NCBI RefSeq assembly: GCF_030867145.1
Contig: NC_134426.1
Span: 7,998,001 to 8,062,000 of the forward strand
Length of the DNA: 64,000 nucleotides
Direction: 5' to 3'
From: Opisthocomus hoazin
Taxonomy: Eukaryota; Chordata; Aves; Opisthocomiformes; Opisthocomidae
Below the pieces are notes generated by a model. The model had not been told where the DNA came from and did not search any database. It saw nothing but the letters and a program-made list of their open reading frames with translations. Position numbers and translations under genes: made by a program. Below, piece after piece: positions 10,994-23,942 of the stretch (position 1 is its first letter; each line of letters opens with the position of its first letter).

Positions 10994-12227
10994 GTAGGCA
11001 CAGCAAATCAGCTGAGCTGCTTTCCCTCCTGCTGACAGTGTGTCAAGGGTGCTGCTTTTTGTTACATGCATTTGTAGTGTGAAGGCAAGAAGGAGTATCA
11101 GACTCAGCTATGCTGGCACACGTCACAGTATCTGGCCTGAACTTATCAGCCGCTCAAAACTCCTCTCATCCTTTTGTTGCTAAGGAGTTAAGATTGTCCC
11201 CCACGTACTTCTATTCAATAGTCATCATTTTCAACCTTTGCATAAGGATTTACTGAGGATTGCTTTTGAGGCTGAATCTTTAAAATTTATGGTTGTTTGT
11301 ATCTTTGAATTTACTGATTTCAGCTCAGCTCTTGCTGATTGCTAATTCCTCTAGTTGAGGAAGCCAAAAATGCTCCAGAGAAATAGGAGGAGTAAATTTT
11401 AGTTGCTTTGAAAAAGCTCCAAGATGCCTATTCTTTTTAGATTGGCAAGAAGAATCCAGTACTTGTGTCAAGGATTTATTTCCCATTCCCAGAGAAATAC
11501 TCCGTCTTTAGTAGAGGTCAGTTTTCCCAAGGCTTTCAGTGCCATGGCCCAAAGCTGCAGGAGTATGAGGCCATGGCAAGACCATGTAAAGCATAGAGCA
11601 AACTGCATTGCCTTTCTGCCCTGTCAACTCTCCACTCTATTCCTTGGCAATCCTACTTCAACTGAATGAGGGCTTTTGGAACTTGGTCCAGGCGCTGGAT
11701 GAGAAGGGAATGGAGATTAAAGCAAGAAATGCTGGTACCTAGCAGTAGCGGCTTCTCTATTCCCAGAGGCTGAGTCAGTTACAGAGTTCATACCTGATCT
11801 CTGTACACTTTCATGCAAGCGCCTGAAATAAGTGGTCTCATGACTAGTGGTATTGCGAAGATGCAGGTACAACTTAAATGCAGTTTCTCCAGCTTTATTC
11901 TTTTAGCATCTGAAGTCAAACTTGTGTGAATTAAGATATCAGTCTGTGTTAAGTGTCTTACGGGAAGGAAAGTATGTGCTTCTACGTTATATGTGCAAAA
12001 TGGTGAATTGTGGTACTTCTACACTGAGAAGTTTCTTACCTTGAGTACTTGTAAAAGGGTTTTATCAGTCAATTTAAGTAAATAGGTTTGTTTTTTTCCA
12101 AGACAATTGCAAGAGCATTACCTATCTACTACAAAGGTATCTCTACTACCTCTACTAGAGGTTTTTTCCTACAAGAAATATACTAATAAATGAAGTGAAG
12201 TCTTCTAATGGGATATTTCTGATGAGG

Positions 12228-12500
12228 AGTGAGTGATGGAAAGATGAGAAAATGAAGGGTTTAGACTGAAAGAGGGTAGAATTAAATTGGATATAAGAAA
12301 GAAATTCTTCACTCTGAGGGTGATGAGGCACTGGCCCAGGTTGCCCAGAGAAACTGTGGCTGCCCCCTCCCTGGCAGTGTTCAAGGCCAGGCTGGATGGG
12401 GCTTTGAGCAGCCTGGAAGGTGTCTCTGCCCGTGGCAGAGGGATAGAACTCTGATCTTTAAAGGTCCTGTCCAACCCAAACCATTCTATAATTCTATGAA
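12228..12500 (+). mobile_element. CR1 LINE 3' fragment in a MYH10 intron
   Basis: Shows the CR1 3' end with the GGTTGCCCAGAGAAACTGTG block and a terminal run of ATTCTATAATTCTATGA type. It is diverged and 5' truncated. Confidence 0.9.
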
Positions 12501-12656
12501 AATAAGAACTGAAAATAAATATATTTAAGTGGAATGAAGCCACTTTAGGAGGAAGGTCTTGCCTCCTAAGGGCAAAAAAGCTTCAGAGCTACTAATAAAT
12601 CTTGTGGTTGTCCTGCTGTATCATGGCTTATTCTTTCCTCTGCTCTCCAACTGCAG

Positions 12657-12785
12657 GCTCAAATGAAAGACTACCAGCTGGAGCTAGAAGAAGCCCTTGC
12701 ATCCAGAGATGAGATCTTTGCACAGTCCAAAGAAAGTGAAAAGAAGCTCAAAGGTCTTGAAGCAGAAATACTCCAGCTCCAAGAG
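12657..12785 (+). CDS. MYH10: MYH10 rod exon (43 codons) with a broken donor
   Basis: Acceptor tgcag, phase 0. It starts [20 protein letters not shown] and ends EAEILQLQE. The bases after the exon are ATGAGA where GTGAGA or GTAAGT is expected, so the donor GT has become AT. Readthrough into the intron adds unrelated residues. Confidence 0.94.
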
Positions 12786-14020
12786 ATGAGATTGAAATCC
12801 AAGAAATCTGTTTTTCTTTCTAGAGAAAAGGGGAAGGCCAGAGGGTGTTTGTTTTTTTTTAAAAAAAGAAAAAGTAAAAAGCCATCCAGTGAGTTGAACA
12901 GAAAAGTGGGAGCCTGGAGATGTTTCTCTTCCTCACTGCCCCAGGTCATTAGTGAGCTTCTTATAGCTTTGTAGGAATCCTTCTAGTAGTCTGGACTTCC
13001 TTTCCCTGCCTGGGTAGCAGGGAAGCCTTACTACTGCTTAAACAGATTTCAAGCCTCACTAAAATTTGCAAGGTGGTTTGAGAGTCTCTGGAAGCTGTGG
13101 TGCACACTGTCAGTACTAAAACTGGTCACTGGAAGTATATAAAAACCTAACAATCTCTCCAGTACCTCAGTGGACCATTTAAGTCTGTGGAGGTTTATCT
13201 CTCTGCTATCTGAGGTCCTCATCCCTTTCTTTTACGGGCATCTGTTCCCTCATTGTTGGCAATTCATGTAAGAGCTCCAAGTCGTGCTACATATCACTGT
13301 CACTTATCTCCGATTATCTCCGTTGTCTGCCACAAGGTTAAACGTTTGAGGTTTGAAGGCAACAGAATTGCCTTGTGTGAGAGACGACCTCTTTTTACCC
13401 TGTTAGCTGCAAAGGTTGAAGCAATCACTCAGCTTACACTGCACTTAATGTTTGAGACTTTTACCTACAACTTACTAGAGCTTCTCCATGTCATTCTTTC
13501 ACAGACTTCAAACTTGTCAGTCTTGCACTTGCAGTGCATTAGATTGTGTCCTTCTTGGTGAATGTCTGGGTGTTTCTACCACTCAATACAATTTCACAAT
13601 ACAAGATTCAGCGCTGTTATACTTTTGTGCTAAAAATTCATTTTCTATACTTTGCTTTCAGTCATGCTACGTACTCTGTAGGAACCTAAAAAATTTGCTT
13701 AATTTAGTGCCCACGTTATACTTAATGAATTAGAGCATGTGACAGAACGGTTTTCTCCTCCTGCTTAGGGCTTGAATGTTACTGGCCTTTTCAGGGGACG
13801 GAGAGAAGTAAATTCATAGTAGTCATGTGGCAGTTACGGGAGGGAAAGATCAAGGTGATGCGTCCTGCTAGCTTTTACAACTGTTGGTTCTGTTTATCCA
13901 TGAAAAGACCTCGGCGATATCACACTTCACAGCATCTCCCAGAAGTTATTAGAAGGCATAATTGTTGCAGAAGTTTTGAGATTCCTAATGCTGTAATGAA
14001 TATTTCCTAAACCTTCACAG

Positions 14021-14109
14021 GAGTTTGCTGCGTCTGAAAGAGCTCGTCGTCATGCTGAGCAAGAAAGGGATGAGTTGGCTGATGAGATTGCAAACAGCGC
14101 TTCGGGAAA
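14021..14109 (+). CDS. MYH10: MYH10 rod exon (89 nt)
   Basis: Acceptor cacag, donor AA/gtgagt, ends in phase 2. It reads [19 protein letters not shown] and then [10 protein letters not shown]. Confidence 0.95.
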
Positions 14110-14358
14110 GTGAGTCATCAAATGTATTAATTGTGCATCTGAAGAACTTCAGGCACCAGCAGCTGCAGTTCTTGGTAGCCTGCTTGCAATTTCTGTATTG
14201 ACCTGTTGTCCCGATAAAAATTGCTTCTTGTTACGAACAGAATTGCTTACACAGTAGCTTCTCGTTACAGTTTGGAATGTCTAAAGTATCAAAAGCAAAA
14301 TAGCCAGTTGCTTTGTATCAGATCTGAGCGTGTCTTGACCCAAATACTTCTTTTCTAG

Positions 14359-14482
14359 GTCAGCGCTGCTGGATGAGAAGCGCCGGCTGGAAGCTCGGAT
14401 TGCACAATTGGAGGAAGATCTCGAGGAAGAGCAGAGCAACATGGAGCTTCTCAATGAGCGGTTCCTAAAGACCACGTTGCAG
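14359..14482 (+). CDS. MYH10: MYH10 rod exon (124 nt)
   Basis: Acceptor tctag, donor CAG/gtgagt. It completes the lysine codon and reads [20 protein letters not shown] to [10 protein letters not shown]. Confidence 0.95.
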
Positions 14483-14589
14483 GTGAGTCCGTTGGTGGCA
14501 ATGCTGTAGGGGCAATCTATGTTTCAGTGTGCAGATAAGTGGAGGATCTCAATAGCACCAAATTATCTTCTATCCTTCTCCTCTGAAAG

Positions 14590-14798
14590 ATTAACACGCT
14601 GAATTCTGAGCTAGCTGGGGAGCGGACTGCTGCCCAGAAGAGTGAAAATGCACGGCAGCAGCTAGAAAGGCAGAACAAAGAGCTGAAAGCCAAGCTGCAG
14701 GAACTGGAGGGATCTGTGAAGTCGAAGTTCAAGGCAACAATTTCTACTCTAGAAACCAAGATTGTGCAGCTAGAAGAACAGCTTGAGCAGGAAGCCAA
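14590..14798 (+). CDS. MYH10: MYH10 rod exon (209 nt)
   Basis: Acceptor gaaag, donor AA/gtaagg. It reads [20 protein letters not shown] to [10 protein letters not shown] and leaves two bases of a lysine codon, matching the next exon. Confidence 0.94.
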
Positions 14799-15644
14799 GT
14801 AAGGAGAAAAAGAAAAAAAAGAAATCTGTTTGCTTGTGTTTGCCATGTCTGAAACCTCTGTGCCTTAGGTTTTTGTAGGGCTGAGATATGAGCTTCCGGC
14901 AAAGGCATTGGGGTTTCTGATCAGGAAACCTACTGTTTGGGGGACACATTTTGACAAGAGAGCTGCAAAGTAACTGGGGTTGAAACTTTCAGAAACTATT
15001 TGCTCCGTAACTAAAGCTGCTGAATTAACTCTGGACATTAACCAGGTGAATATGTTGACTGGTAGTCCCAGGATGCACAAGGTGATGCAGAAGTTTCTTG
15101 AGACAAGATGAAACATCACCTTGAGACACCTGGTCTCTTTGGTTAGAGGAAGACAGTTGAAGAGCTTAGGTGTGACAGCTTTAGTTGGTTGAGATGAATC
15201 CTGTACTCTGCAGAAGTCTTTCTGCAATAAGCTCTTCCTGTCTATCCTTGTCATCTTGGTCCTCCAAATATATGTATTTGTTTTAAGCTAGTTCCTCCCA
15301 GAATCTGAAGGTCTTATAACAATCTTTGTTCTTTTTGTGCTTTTGGCTCTATGGGAGGAACATGTTACTGGTTAGCAATAACTCTGTAAGAAGCACCTTT
15401 ATATCCCTCTTTTGAGCCTGCATACCATACTGGTATTGCTCCAGTGCTAAGGCTTCATGTTTTCAAAGCTGCATCCCAGCCAACCACCAGCACGCTAAAA
15501 CTGTTGCTGCTGTTGATGGTGGCAGGCGTGTTAGGAGAACTCAAGTATCAGTTACACCATGAGGCGAGAGCCTTTCAGAAGGAACAGATTTTGTCTTCCT
15601 GGCCTTCAAGTACTGGGACAAATGACGGCTTTTGATTGTTCTAG

Positions 15645-15753
15645 GGAAAGAGCAGCTGCTAACAAACTGGTCCGTCGTACGGAGAAGAAATTGAAGGAAG
15701 TCTTCATGCAGGTGGAGGATGAGCGTCGACACGCAGACCAGTACAAGGAGCCG
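15645..15753 (+). CDS. MYH10: MYH10 rod exon (109 nt) ending in proline
   Basis: Acceptor tctag, donor CCG/gtaggt. It reads [20 protein letters not shown] to ADQYKEP. The last codon is CCG where the family has CAG (Gln). This puts a second proline in the rod and weakens the donor context. Confidence 0.94.
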
Positions 15754-16111
15754 GTAGGTGGAAGGGCTTAGCTTTTGAGGCCTATTTCTCAGAAAAGGTA
15801 AATAAAACCATACTTTAAGTAGAAAGGGCTTGCTAAGAAGCATGTTAATGAAAAGATGTTGGGGAATCTATCTTGATGACTAAACCACTAGAGTAGTTCC
15901 CAGTGGTCAAAACCTCCCCGTGATAGCTCTGATGTGACGGTCCGTTATGCATCCTGGTCTCCCAGACCCATTAGCTCTGCAGTGTTTCCAGGAGCCCGGG
16001 CTGGAGTCTGCAGTAAGGCTGTGTTGGTTCATCTCCAGCTGGAGTGGTTGGGTGGACAGGACGTTGGCTAACTCCTGGTCGTGGCGTTGCAGCTGTCTAG
16101 TTTGATCCTGA

Positions 16112-16306
<195 letters not shown>

Positions 16307-16414
16307 TAGGTGGTGCCAGTGGCGGTGGGCAGGGTTTGTCTGAGCCCTCGTGTGCCCACAGACTCTCCGCAGTGCATCCTTGGGGAGTATCCAGCTGTGG
16401 CGCTGCTGGTGTTA

Positions 16415-17515
16415 GGGATGTTCAGCTCAGGAAGTGTGGGCTGGATGAGTGCTCGGTGCGGTGGATTGAGAACTGGCTGAATGGCAGAGCTCAGAGGGCT
16501 GTCATCAGCGGCGCCGAGTCTGGTTGGAGGCCGGTAACTAGTGGTGTGCCTCAGGGGTCAGTACTGGGCCCAGTCTTGTTTAACTTCATCAGTGACCTGG
16601 ATGAAGAGACGGAGTGTACCCTCAGCAAGTTTGCTGATGACACCAACCTGGGAGGAGTGGTAGATACACCAGCAGGCTGTGCTGCCATTCAGCGAGACCT
16701 GGACAGACTGGAGAGTTGGGCAGAAAGGAACCTGATGAGGTTCAGCAAGGGCAAGTGCAGGGTCCTGCACCTGGGGAGGAACAACCCCAGGCACCAGTAC
16801 AGGCTGGGGCGGACCTGCTGGAGAGCAGCTCACAGAGAGGGACCTGGGTGTTCTGGCGAACGACAGGTTGACCATGAGCCAGCAGCGTGCCCTGGCTGCC
16901 AAGAAGGCCAATGGGATCCTGGGGTGCATCAAGAGGAGTGTGGGCAGCAGGTCGAGGGAGGTTCTCCTTCCCCTCTACACTGACCTAGTGAGGACCCATC
17001 TGGAGTGCTGTGTCCAGTGCTGGGCTCCCCAGTTCAAGAAAGATGAGGAGCTACTGGAGAGAGTCCAGCGGAGGGCTACGAGGATGGTGAGGGGACTGGA
17101 GCATCTCTCCTACGAGGAGAGGCTGAGGGAGCTGGGCTTGTTCAGCCTGAAGAAGAGAAGGCAGAGAGGGGACATTAGAAATGCTGATAATTATCTGCAG
17201 AGTGAGTGTCAGGAGGACAGGGCCAGACTCTTTCCAGTGGTGCCCAGCGACAGGACAAGGGGCAATGGGCACAAACTGAAGCTGAGGAAGATCCAGCTGA
17301 ACACGAGGAAGAACTTCTTCCCTCTGAGGGTGACGGAGCCCTGGCCCAGGCTGCCCAGGGAGGCTGTGGAGTCTCCTTCTCTGGAGATATTCCAGCCCCG
17401 CCTGGACGCGGTGCTGTGCAGCCTGCTCTGGGTGACCCTGCTTGGGCAGGGGGTTGGGCTGGGTGACCCACAGAGGTCCCTTCCAACCCCCACCATTCTG
17501 TGGTTATGTGATTTT
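16415..17515 (+). mobile_element. CR1 LINE, 5' truncated, in the last MYH10 intron
   Basis: Encodes the C-terminal part of CR1 reverse transcriptase, including [15 protein letters not shown] and the catalytic FADDT box, then the thumb ([15 protein letters not shown]) and a non-coding 3' end near 17500. Frameshifts break it into two main frames (16336-16983 and 16868-17644). Confidence 0.93.
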
Positions 17516-18072
17516 TCCAGTGGTTGGCACCAATCACTTTTTTTCCCATACCCACTCCAGTGGGAATGTCTCAGCATTTTCCTTGAGAGCAGCTCTTGGA
17601 GATCAAGGTCTCTACCGAGTACAGATGGGAGACAGCAGTGGTGAGGTTGCTGCAGAACAAAACCATCTCGGGGGTAGAGAGAGGCTTACAGGAGCGGCAG
17701 GAGGGGTGCAGCGCAGCGCTGCACAAACGAGTAGTTGGTATTATTTTAGAGACCCTGCTCTGTTTAGGACTTGGTCTGTGCTCGGTGCTTGTACAGAGGC
17801 AATATTTTAGGTTGCTTGGGACTTGCAAAATTAAGATGATGGTACGCGCTAAGCAGGAATACCAGAATACCGGAATGTTTGCGCACAGCCTGTCTTCTCC
17901 TTGGTCAGAGAAGGGGTTTCAAGACCCTGTGTGTGAAATTTGCCCCGTGGCTGGGGGCAAACTGTTCCTCCATGGTTCAGTGCGGAGGTCTTCCCGGAGC
18001 AGCCACCAGCATGGGGCCGTGGGCTATGGGCGAGCCACGACCCTTCGTGTATTGTCTGGTTGCTGTTTGCAG

Positions 18073-18221
18073 GAAGGGGGGGCCCCATCACCTTCTCCTC
18101 GAGTCGATCCGGGAGATGCCAGCTGCACTTCGAAGGGGCCTCGCTGGAGCTCTCGGACGACGACGATGCGGAGAGCAAAGGCAGCGACGTGAACGAAGCG
18201 CAGCCGGCGCCCGCCGAGTAG
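18073..18221 (+). CDS. MYH10: MYH10 last exon: tail piece and stop
   Basis: Encodes [18 protein letters not shown] and then [20 protein letters not shown] and NEAQPAPAE with stop TAG at 18219-18221: the non-helical tail with the acidic phosphorylation cluster. From the normal acceptor (AG 18071-18072) the frame is shifted, because seven Gs stand at 18076-18082 where six would keep the frame. A second AG at 18075-18076 would restore it with the loss of one residue. Confidence 0.9.
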
Positions 18222-19030
18222 AGCCCCATCACACCGTTTGCATGCAGAGACCTTTGACACAACAGTCGGCAGGAGGAGGAGGACTTTCCTGGCCACCCAA
18301 CTGCCTTGTGGCCATCAATCTGCCTTACGAGACATCGGCATGCTACAAGGTTACTTATCCTAGGTCAACTATGTCTTAAGGCTCTCCAGCCTCACCATAC
18401 TGTACCCTGCTTCGGATATAGTTACAACTGCTTTTTTTCTGTAGTAAATAAAATGGAGTTGTCTCTGTTCAGTGCATCTATTTTCCAGATACTCATTGTA
18501 TAGCCATTTTATAAAGCATCATGTGAAGGATGGAACTTTTTTTTTTATCAACACGGAAACTTCATTCCCAGAGGGTAGGTGGTTGGGGCAGACCCGTCGT
18601 CATGACTATGCATGCTTTGTTGTACAGACAGCATCCTTCCGTTTCTCCTGTGCTCAGGCGGCCCGTGGCTGTATCGAGTCTGGTGGATCATTGAAGACCA
18701 AACTGCACCTGTATTTTTTTTTTCTTTTCTCCTAATTGTTGTGATCAGCACACAATCAGCGAGTGAACTGTGAAAAGGCCTTGGGAAATGTTAGAGGGAG
18801 ATGTAGGGATGAACGAGTAGCGTCCATTTTTAACCTGCAATACCCTTTTGAAGTGTTCTCAGCACCTGCTTCATCAGTTAGCGTTCCTGCAGTACAGGCA
18901 AACTGAAACAGCGTCGCCGTTCCTCATCTGTACAGTACTTCTGCGTTTGTAGAGACCCGCTATCACCACGCCCATCAGATCTGTGTATTTATTAAGGCTA
19001 CTATAATGTGAACACCAGTGGAAAATAAAC
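18222..19030 (+). other. MYH10: MYH10 3' untranslated region, probable
   Basis: Non-coding sequence after the stop. AATAAA signals are at 18447-18452 and 19024-19029, and the true end is probably near one of them. The extent is inferred. Confidence 0.6.
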
Positions 19031-21329
19031 AGACAACGCAGGCGAAATTAATTTATTAATTTAGGGCCGAGTGAGTTAGCCTTCAAGCCGCAGAGCCGAG
19101 CGGCTGCACGGTGCGTGGAGGCCGAGGTGGTGCGGCGGCTCCGGCGGGAGCGGCTCCGGGGCTGCGCGGGGCGGGTGCGGAGCCGGCGGTGACAGGGGTT
19201 CAGCGACGGATGTTGCCTGCCTAGGAGTTGACATGCCAGTGGATGTGAATCCTTTTTGTTGTTGTTGTGTTTTGTTTTTTTTTTAATTTTGAACAGTATT
19301 ACAGCGAGTAGTTAGCATTCTTTTTGTTTAAATAGCTGAAAAACTGACATTACAGAAAGTGCCTTAGACACTACAATACTAAGACAATGTTACATATATA
19401 ATTTGCCTATATAACAATGATTTAATGTATTAATTTTGACTGTGCTTCATATCACGTACCTCTCTAGTCCAAGTGGTATTATTGATATTAGTGACAATGA
19501 ATCAGTGTTAACTAGGAACCTTCCTCTGCCACATACTCAAAAACCGTGGATTTCCTTTTTTGGTTAAAAGCTTTAACATCTGTCACAAAGGTTTTGTTGT
19601 GTGTGTTTGGATACTTTTAATCAAAGTGGCTGTTGACCACCAGGCATCTGACTGCAAATATCTTGTTTTCTTGTATACCCATATTTCTAGACAATGATTT
19701 TTGTAAGACAATAAATTTATTCATTATAGATGTGGCCGCCTGCTCTGTTTACTTACAGGAAGAGCTATCTCCTGAGGCTGGAGTAGACCTTAATAAACAA
19801 GAATATGACTGGAAGCTGCATTTACCCTTCTTCCTCTTTTGTTTGCTCAGGGTTTTTTTTCTCTTTTGACCTAAACACAGTGTAAATGGCCTGGTCAGGG
19901 CTGAGCCTTTGTGTTGCCATTAGAGTCCAAAGTCGCCTCCTGCTGACCTGCAGGGCTGGGACCCAGGCAGAGCACCCATGGCTGCCTTCAGCGGGGTCTG
20001 GGCTTTCTGCTGGGCGGTGGAATCTCCTGTTTCGGAGGTCCCAGTGTGCAGTACCTGCTCCCCTGGCCCAAGGCAGTGATGGCGTTGGGTAAGGCCAAGG
20101 CTGGCACTGGTGCCCTGGGGCTGGTCCCTGCACAGAGAAGGTGGACCAGCGTGGGGAGCTGATAGGAGCAGGGAGATGGTGGGCTTAAAACTGGAGCGAG
20201 AGGAGAGGGGTGGGGGAGAGCGGGAAGTCCCTGCCTGGGCTCTACAGTCCAGGGCTGCTGTCAGTGGTCCCTCTGGTCCCAGCAAGCCTGGGCTGAGGGA
20301 GCCTCCAGCACCGAAGGGCTGCTGGGGACCAGAGCTGATCCCAGGCACCCGCTCCTGGAACCCAGTTCAGTCAGGGGTACCGTTACCTCAGGTGTCTCCT
20401 TCAAGGCAGTGGCTGCTGCTCCTCCTGCTGTGAGGACCATACTGGGGAGGGGGCAGGGGCTACTGAAGGGCTTTTCCCTGCCTCTCTCATGGCTTCCATA
20501 CCTCAGGGCAGGGGTTGGGCCACTACCAGGCACAAACACAGGCTGGGCAGAGAATGGGAGCGAGAGCAGCCCTGAGGAGAAAGGCTTGGGGTGCTGCTGG
20601 GTGAGAAGCTGGACACGACCCAGCCGTGTGTGCTCACAGGGCAAGGGGGGGATTCTGCCTCTCTGCCCCACGCTGGTGAGACCCCCCGGGGTACGGGGCT
20701 TGGGAATGTGAGGGCCCGGCTGATGAGGATGCGTGTGAAGCTCCAACCAGGAGGTTGCCCAGGATGAGTCGGTCAGCCCCACACATTACGGCTGCCTCAG
20801 CTAAGAAAAAAAAGGAGGGTAACTGTCACAGGCGATTCCCTGCGGAGGGGAACAGAGGGCCCGATCTGCTGACAGGACCCATCCCAAGGGAAGTCTGCTT
20901 CCTCCCTGGGGCCCGGGTAAGGGATGTTGCTTGGAAACTCCCTGGTCTGGTGTGGTCCTCTGACTGTTACCCCCTCTTGGTAATGCAGGTTGGCGGTGAC
21001 AAGATCGCGGAGAGAAGCCCCAAGGCTATCAAAGGGGACTTCAGGGCACTGGTCGAGGGATCGGGGGCACAGGTGGTATTTTCCTCCATCCCATCAGTGG
21101 CAGGGAACAGCACTGAAAGGGGAGGAAAGCTCACCTGGTTAACAGGTGGCTCAGGGACTGGTGCCATCGGTTGAATTTTGGCTTCTTTGATCATGGGGAG
21201 GTGCACACAGCACCGGGCCTGCTGGGGACAGACGGAGTACAGCTGTCTCAAAGGGGAAAAAGGATTCACTGAGAGGGCTTTAAACAAGGTTCCAAGGGGG
21301 ATCACATCACTAGGGATGAGCCCAGGTGT
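19031..21329. other. Intergenic, no gene recognised
   Basis: 19070-19200 is a short GC-rich block. 19250-19870 is AT-rich. 19880-21329 is moderately GC-rich with overlapping open frames on both strands and no recognisable domain or splice pattern. Confidence 0.5.
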
Positions 21330-21600
21330 GTCATGGCAGGGTCAGGGGGAGATCGACAGCCCAGCTCAAGTGCATCTACACTAATGCACGTAGCATGGGC
21401 AATAAACAGGAGGAGCTGGAAGCCATTGTACAGCAGGACAGCTAGGTCGTCATCACAGAAATGTGGTGGGACAGCTCGCATGACTGGCATGCTGTCATGG
21501 ATGGCTACAGACCCTGCTTCGGCGGGGGGGGGGGGGGGGGGTGTTGGACCAGATGACCCACAGAGGTCTCTTCCAACCCCCACCACTCTGTGATTCCGTG
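21330..21600 (+). mobile_element. CR1 LINE with internal deletion and an 18-G run
   Basis: 21360-21520 encodes the start of the CR1 endonuclease domain (TNARSMGNKQEELE, then MWWDSSHDWHAVMDGY, with an in-frame stop). A run of 18 Gs (21524-21541) then joins directly to the CR1 3' end (GACCCACAGAGGTCTCTTCC). The whole reverse transcriptase is missing. Confidence 0.85.
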
Positions 21601-22110
21601 GGAGCCCTGCATCCAGCTCTGGAGCCCTCGGCACAGGACAGACCTGGAGCTGGTGGAGCGGGGCCAGAGGAGGCCCCAGCAATGATCTGAGGGCTGGAAC
21701 CCCTCTGCTGGGAGGAAAGGCTGGGAGAGCTGGGGCTGTTTAGCCTGGGGAAGGGAAGGCTCCAGGGACACCTTAGAGCAGCCTGAAGGGACCTGCGAGA
21801 GAGCTGGAGAAGGTCTTGTGACAAGGGCATGGAGTGATAGGCCAAGGAGTGATGGCTTCAAGCTGCAAGAAGGGAGGGTTTGATTGAATGTGAGAAAGAA
21901 ATTCTCCACTCTGTGGGTTGTGAGGCCCTGGCCCAGGCTGCCCAGAGAAGCTGTGGCTGCCTCCTCCCTGGCAGGGTTCAAGGCCAGGTTGGAGGGGGCT
22001 TGGAGCACCCCAGGCTGGTGGAAGGGATCCCTGCCCATGACATGGGGGGCTGGACCTGGATGACCTGTAATGCCCCTTCCAACCCAGACCATCCTATGGT
22101 TCCATGAACA
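21601..22110 (+). mobile_element. CR1 LINE 3' fragment
   Basis: Diverged CR1 3' part with CTGGCCCAGGCTGCCCAGAG and the end ACCATCCTATGGTTCCATG. It is non-coding and abuts another CR1 fragment. Confidence 0.88.
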
Positions 22111-22504
22111 TGCAGAAGGCCCAGGCTCTGTGCAAGAGCAGCATCCTCTTACTGGGGATTTTTTAAGGGGAGGGTGTTCCTGCTCCCCCGAGGAGGGAGC
22201 TGGTCCCAGGGTGGGGGGAGCTGTGTGGCCTCCCCCTGCATGGCACTGGGGCTCTGGCGGGAGCTGGAGGCCTCCGTCGCTTTGCAGGCTCTTCCCAAAA
22301 ATCAGATCTTGAGGTCCAAGACAGTCGGTGCCATGGAGGGAAGGCACTTGCTCAGCCGCCGCTCCCCTCTCTGCGCAGAGGGAAGGAGGAGGCAACACTG
22401 CAAGGGAAAGGCAGCAAGCGCTTCGCAGCAGCGCACAGCAGCATCGCTACGTGACAAAACCACGGCCACTGTCACCGGTTCTGCAAAATCCACTGATTTC
22501 ACAT

Positions 22505-23942
22505 TAAAAGACCTTTATTTTTGGAAGATGACGGTAATTTGGGTTTGGGTTTGTTTTTGAAAACCCCTTCACGATCTGTGTCACCACGGTGGTATCGTAC
22601 ACTGTCCTACTGCAACGTGCCATATAGATTTCAAATAAATAAAGCTACAAAGCCCAAGTTATGTACAAAGATCTTTGGCAAAGATAATTATGTTTACAAA
22701 CCTATGTACAATAAAACAAATGTAAACAGTCAAATGCAGCAGAGGATGCACAGGAAAGGACGACCATACAAACCCTGACGGCGAGGGGGGGGCTTCCCGC
22801 CTCCCCTCTGCTGGGGCCGATGGTTTTTTTCTCAGCACTTGTAAATAAACCAGCTTGGAGCTGCAGAGCCAAGCGAACGCGATGGCCCCGAGCGGGAATG
22901 AAGATTTCTAAACCCACAGATCAAACCCCGGCTGGGTTTGCTGGTTCTTTGTATAAAATCCACCGACTCCGAGGCACACGGACAGAGAACTCTCACAAAC
23001 ACGTTGCTCGAAAGACCCACGAGGTACACGCAGTCGCCCAACACTGTTGCAGAAGCGCGCAGGTGACGCTGTGAGATCCAGTCCTATATTACACGGATCG
23101 GAACAGGGGTGGGGTGGTGGCGGGGTCCCAGGAGGGGGCTTTGTGGATTTGTGTCTTCCTAACGCTCCAGCGGAGTTCCCGGTGTGGCGGTGCGTGAATG
23201 TTTGCCTGACGAAGGCACCGGGAGCACGCTCCAGCCGATCACTGCGTTGCTGCACGGGTGGGGGAGCGCCGAGGGGCCGCTTCAGCACGGCTCAGCCGCG
23301 CCAGCACCCAGCAAGGCAGGCGATGTTCTGACTGACGAGTGCTGGGCACGGGACCATCACCCCCGCACCCCCAGCCACTCCATCCCTTCCCCCGGTAGGG
23401 CCGCGCAGCTCAGCCTCCCATGCCCACTCCAACCCACAGCCACGCGCTGGCCCCGCAGTGATTTATTAAGCTGCGGTAACTGAGTCATGGACCTGATTCC
23501 TGTCCAAAGAGCCGCGGCGCAGCCTCAGCCAGGGGTCTGAGGTCTGAGCCTTACCGGGAGGGCAGCAGCTGCCCGTCCTGAGCAGCAGGATGCTGGAGCA
23601 GGCAGGGAGAAACGCTGCCAAACCTAAGTTAGAGAAGAGATACGGTGAGGGGCTGAGGACCGCCAGGCCGAGCAAGACTCCTGCAGCCCGTGAAACAGAG
23701 CACTGCGGGTGGCAGCTTGAGCAGCGCGGGGTGTGGGGCCAAGGCAGAGAACGTCCGCTACAGCGACAGGAGAAAACAAACTGTATTACTGTGACATGGA
23801 GGGCCATGAGCTCAGGGTCTCCTCGGGCAGCAGGGCGCAGGTCGTGTTCCAGCGGGGCAGGAATGGGCAGCAATCGGGAGCAGTTCTTCTCGTGGTGGGC
23901 TGAGAAAAGCATCCGCAAGTCCGAACACGACCTCCTGCGGGC
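22505..23942 (-). other. NDEL1: NDEL1 3' untranslated region, probable
   Basis: Follows the NDEL1 stop. AATAAA signals on the - strand occur at 23461-23466 and near 22512-22517. The distal 250 bp are AT-rich, unlike the GC-rich surroundings, as is common for a conserved 3'UTR end. The extent is inferred. Confidence 0.45.
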
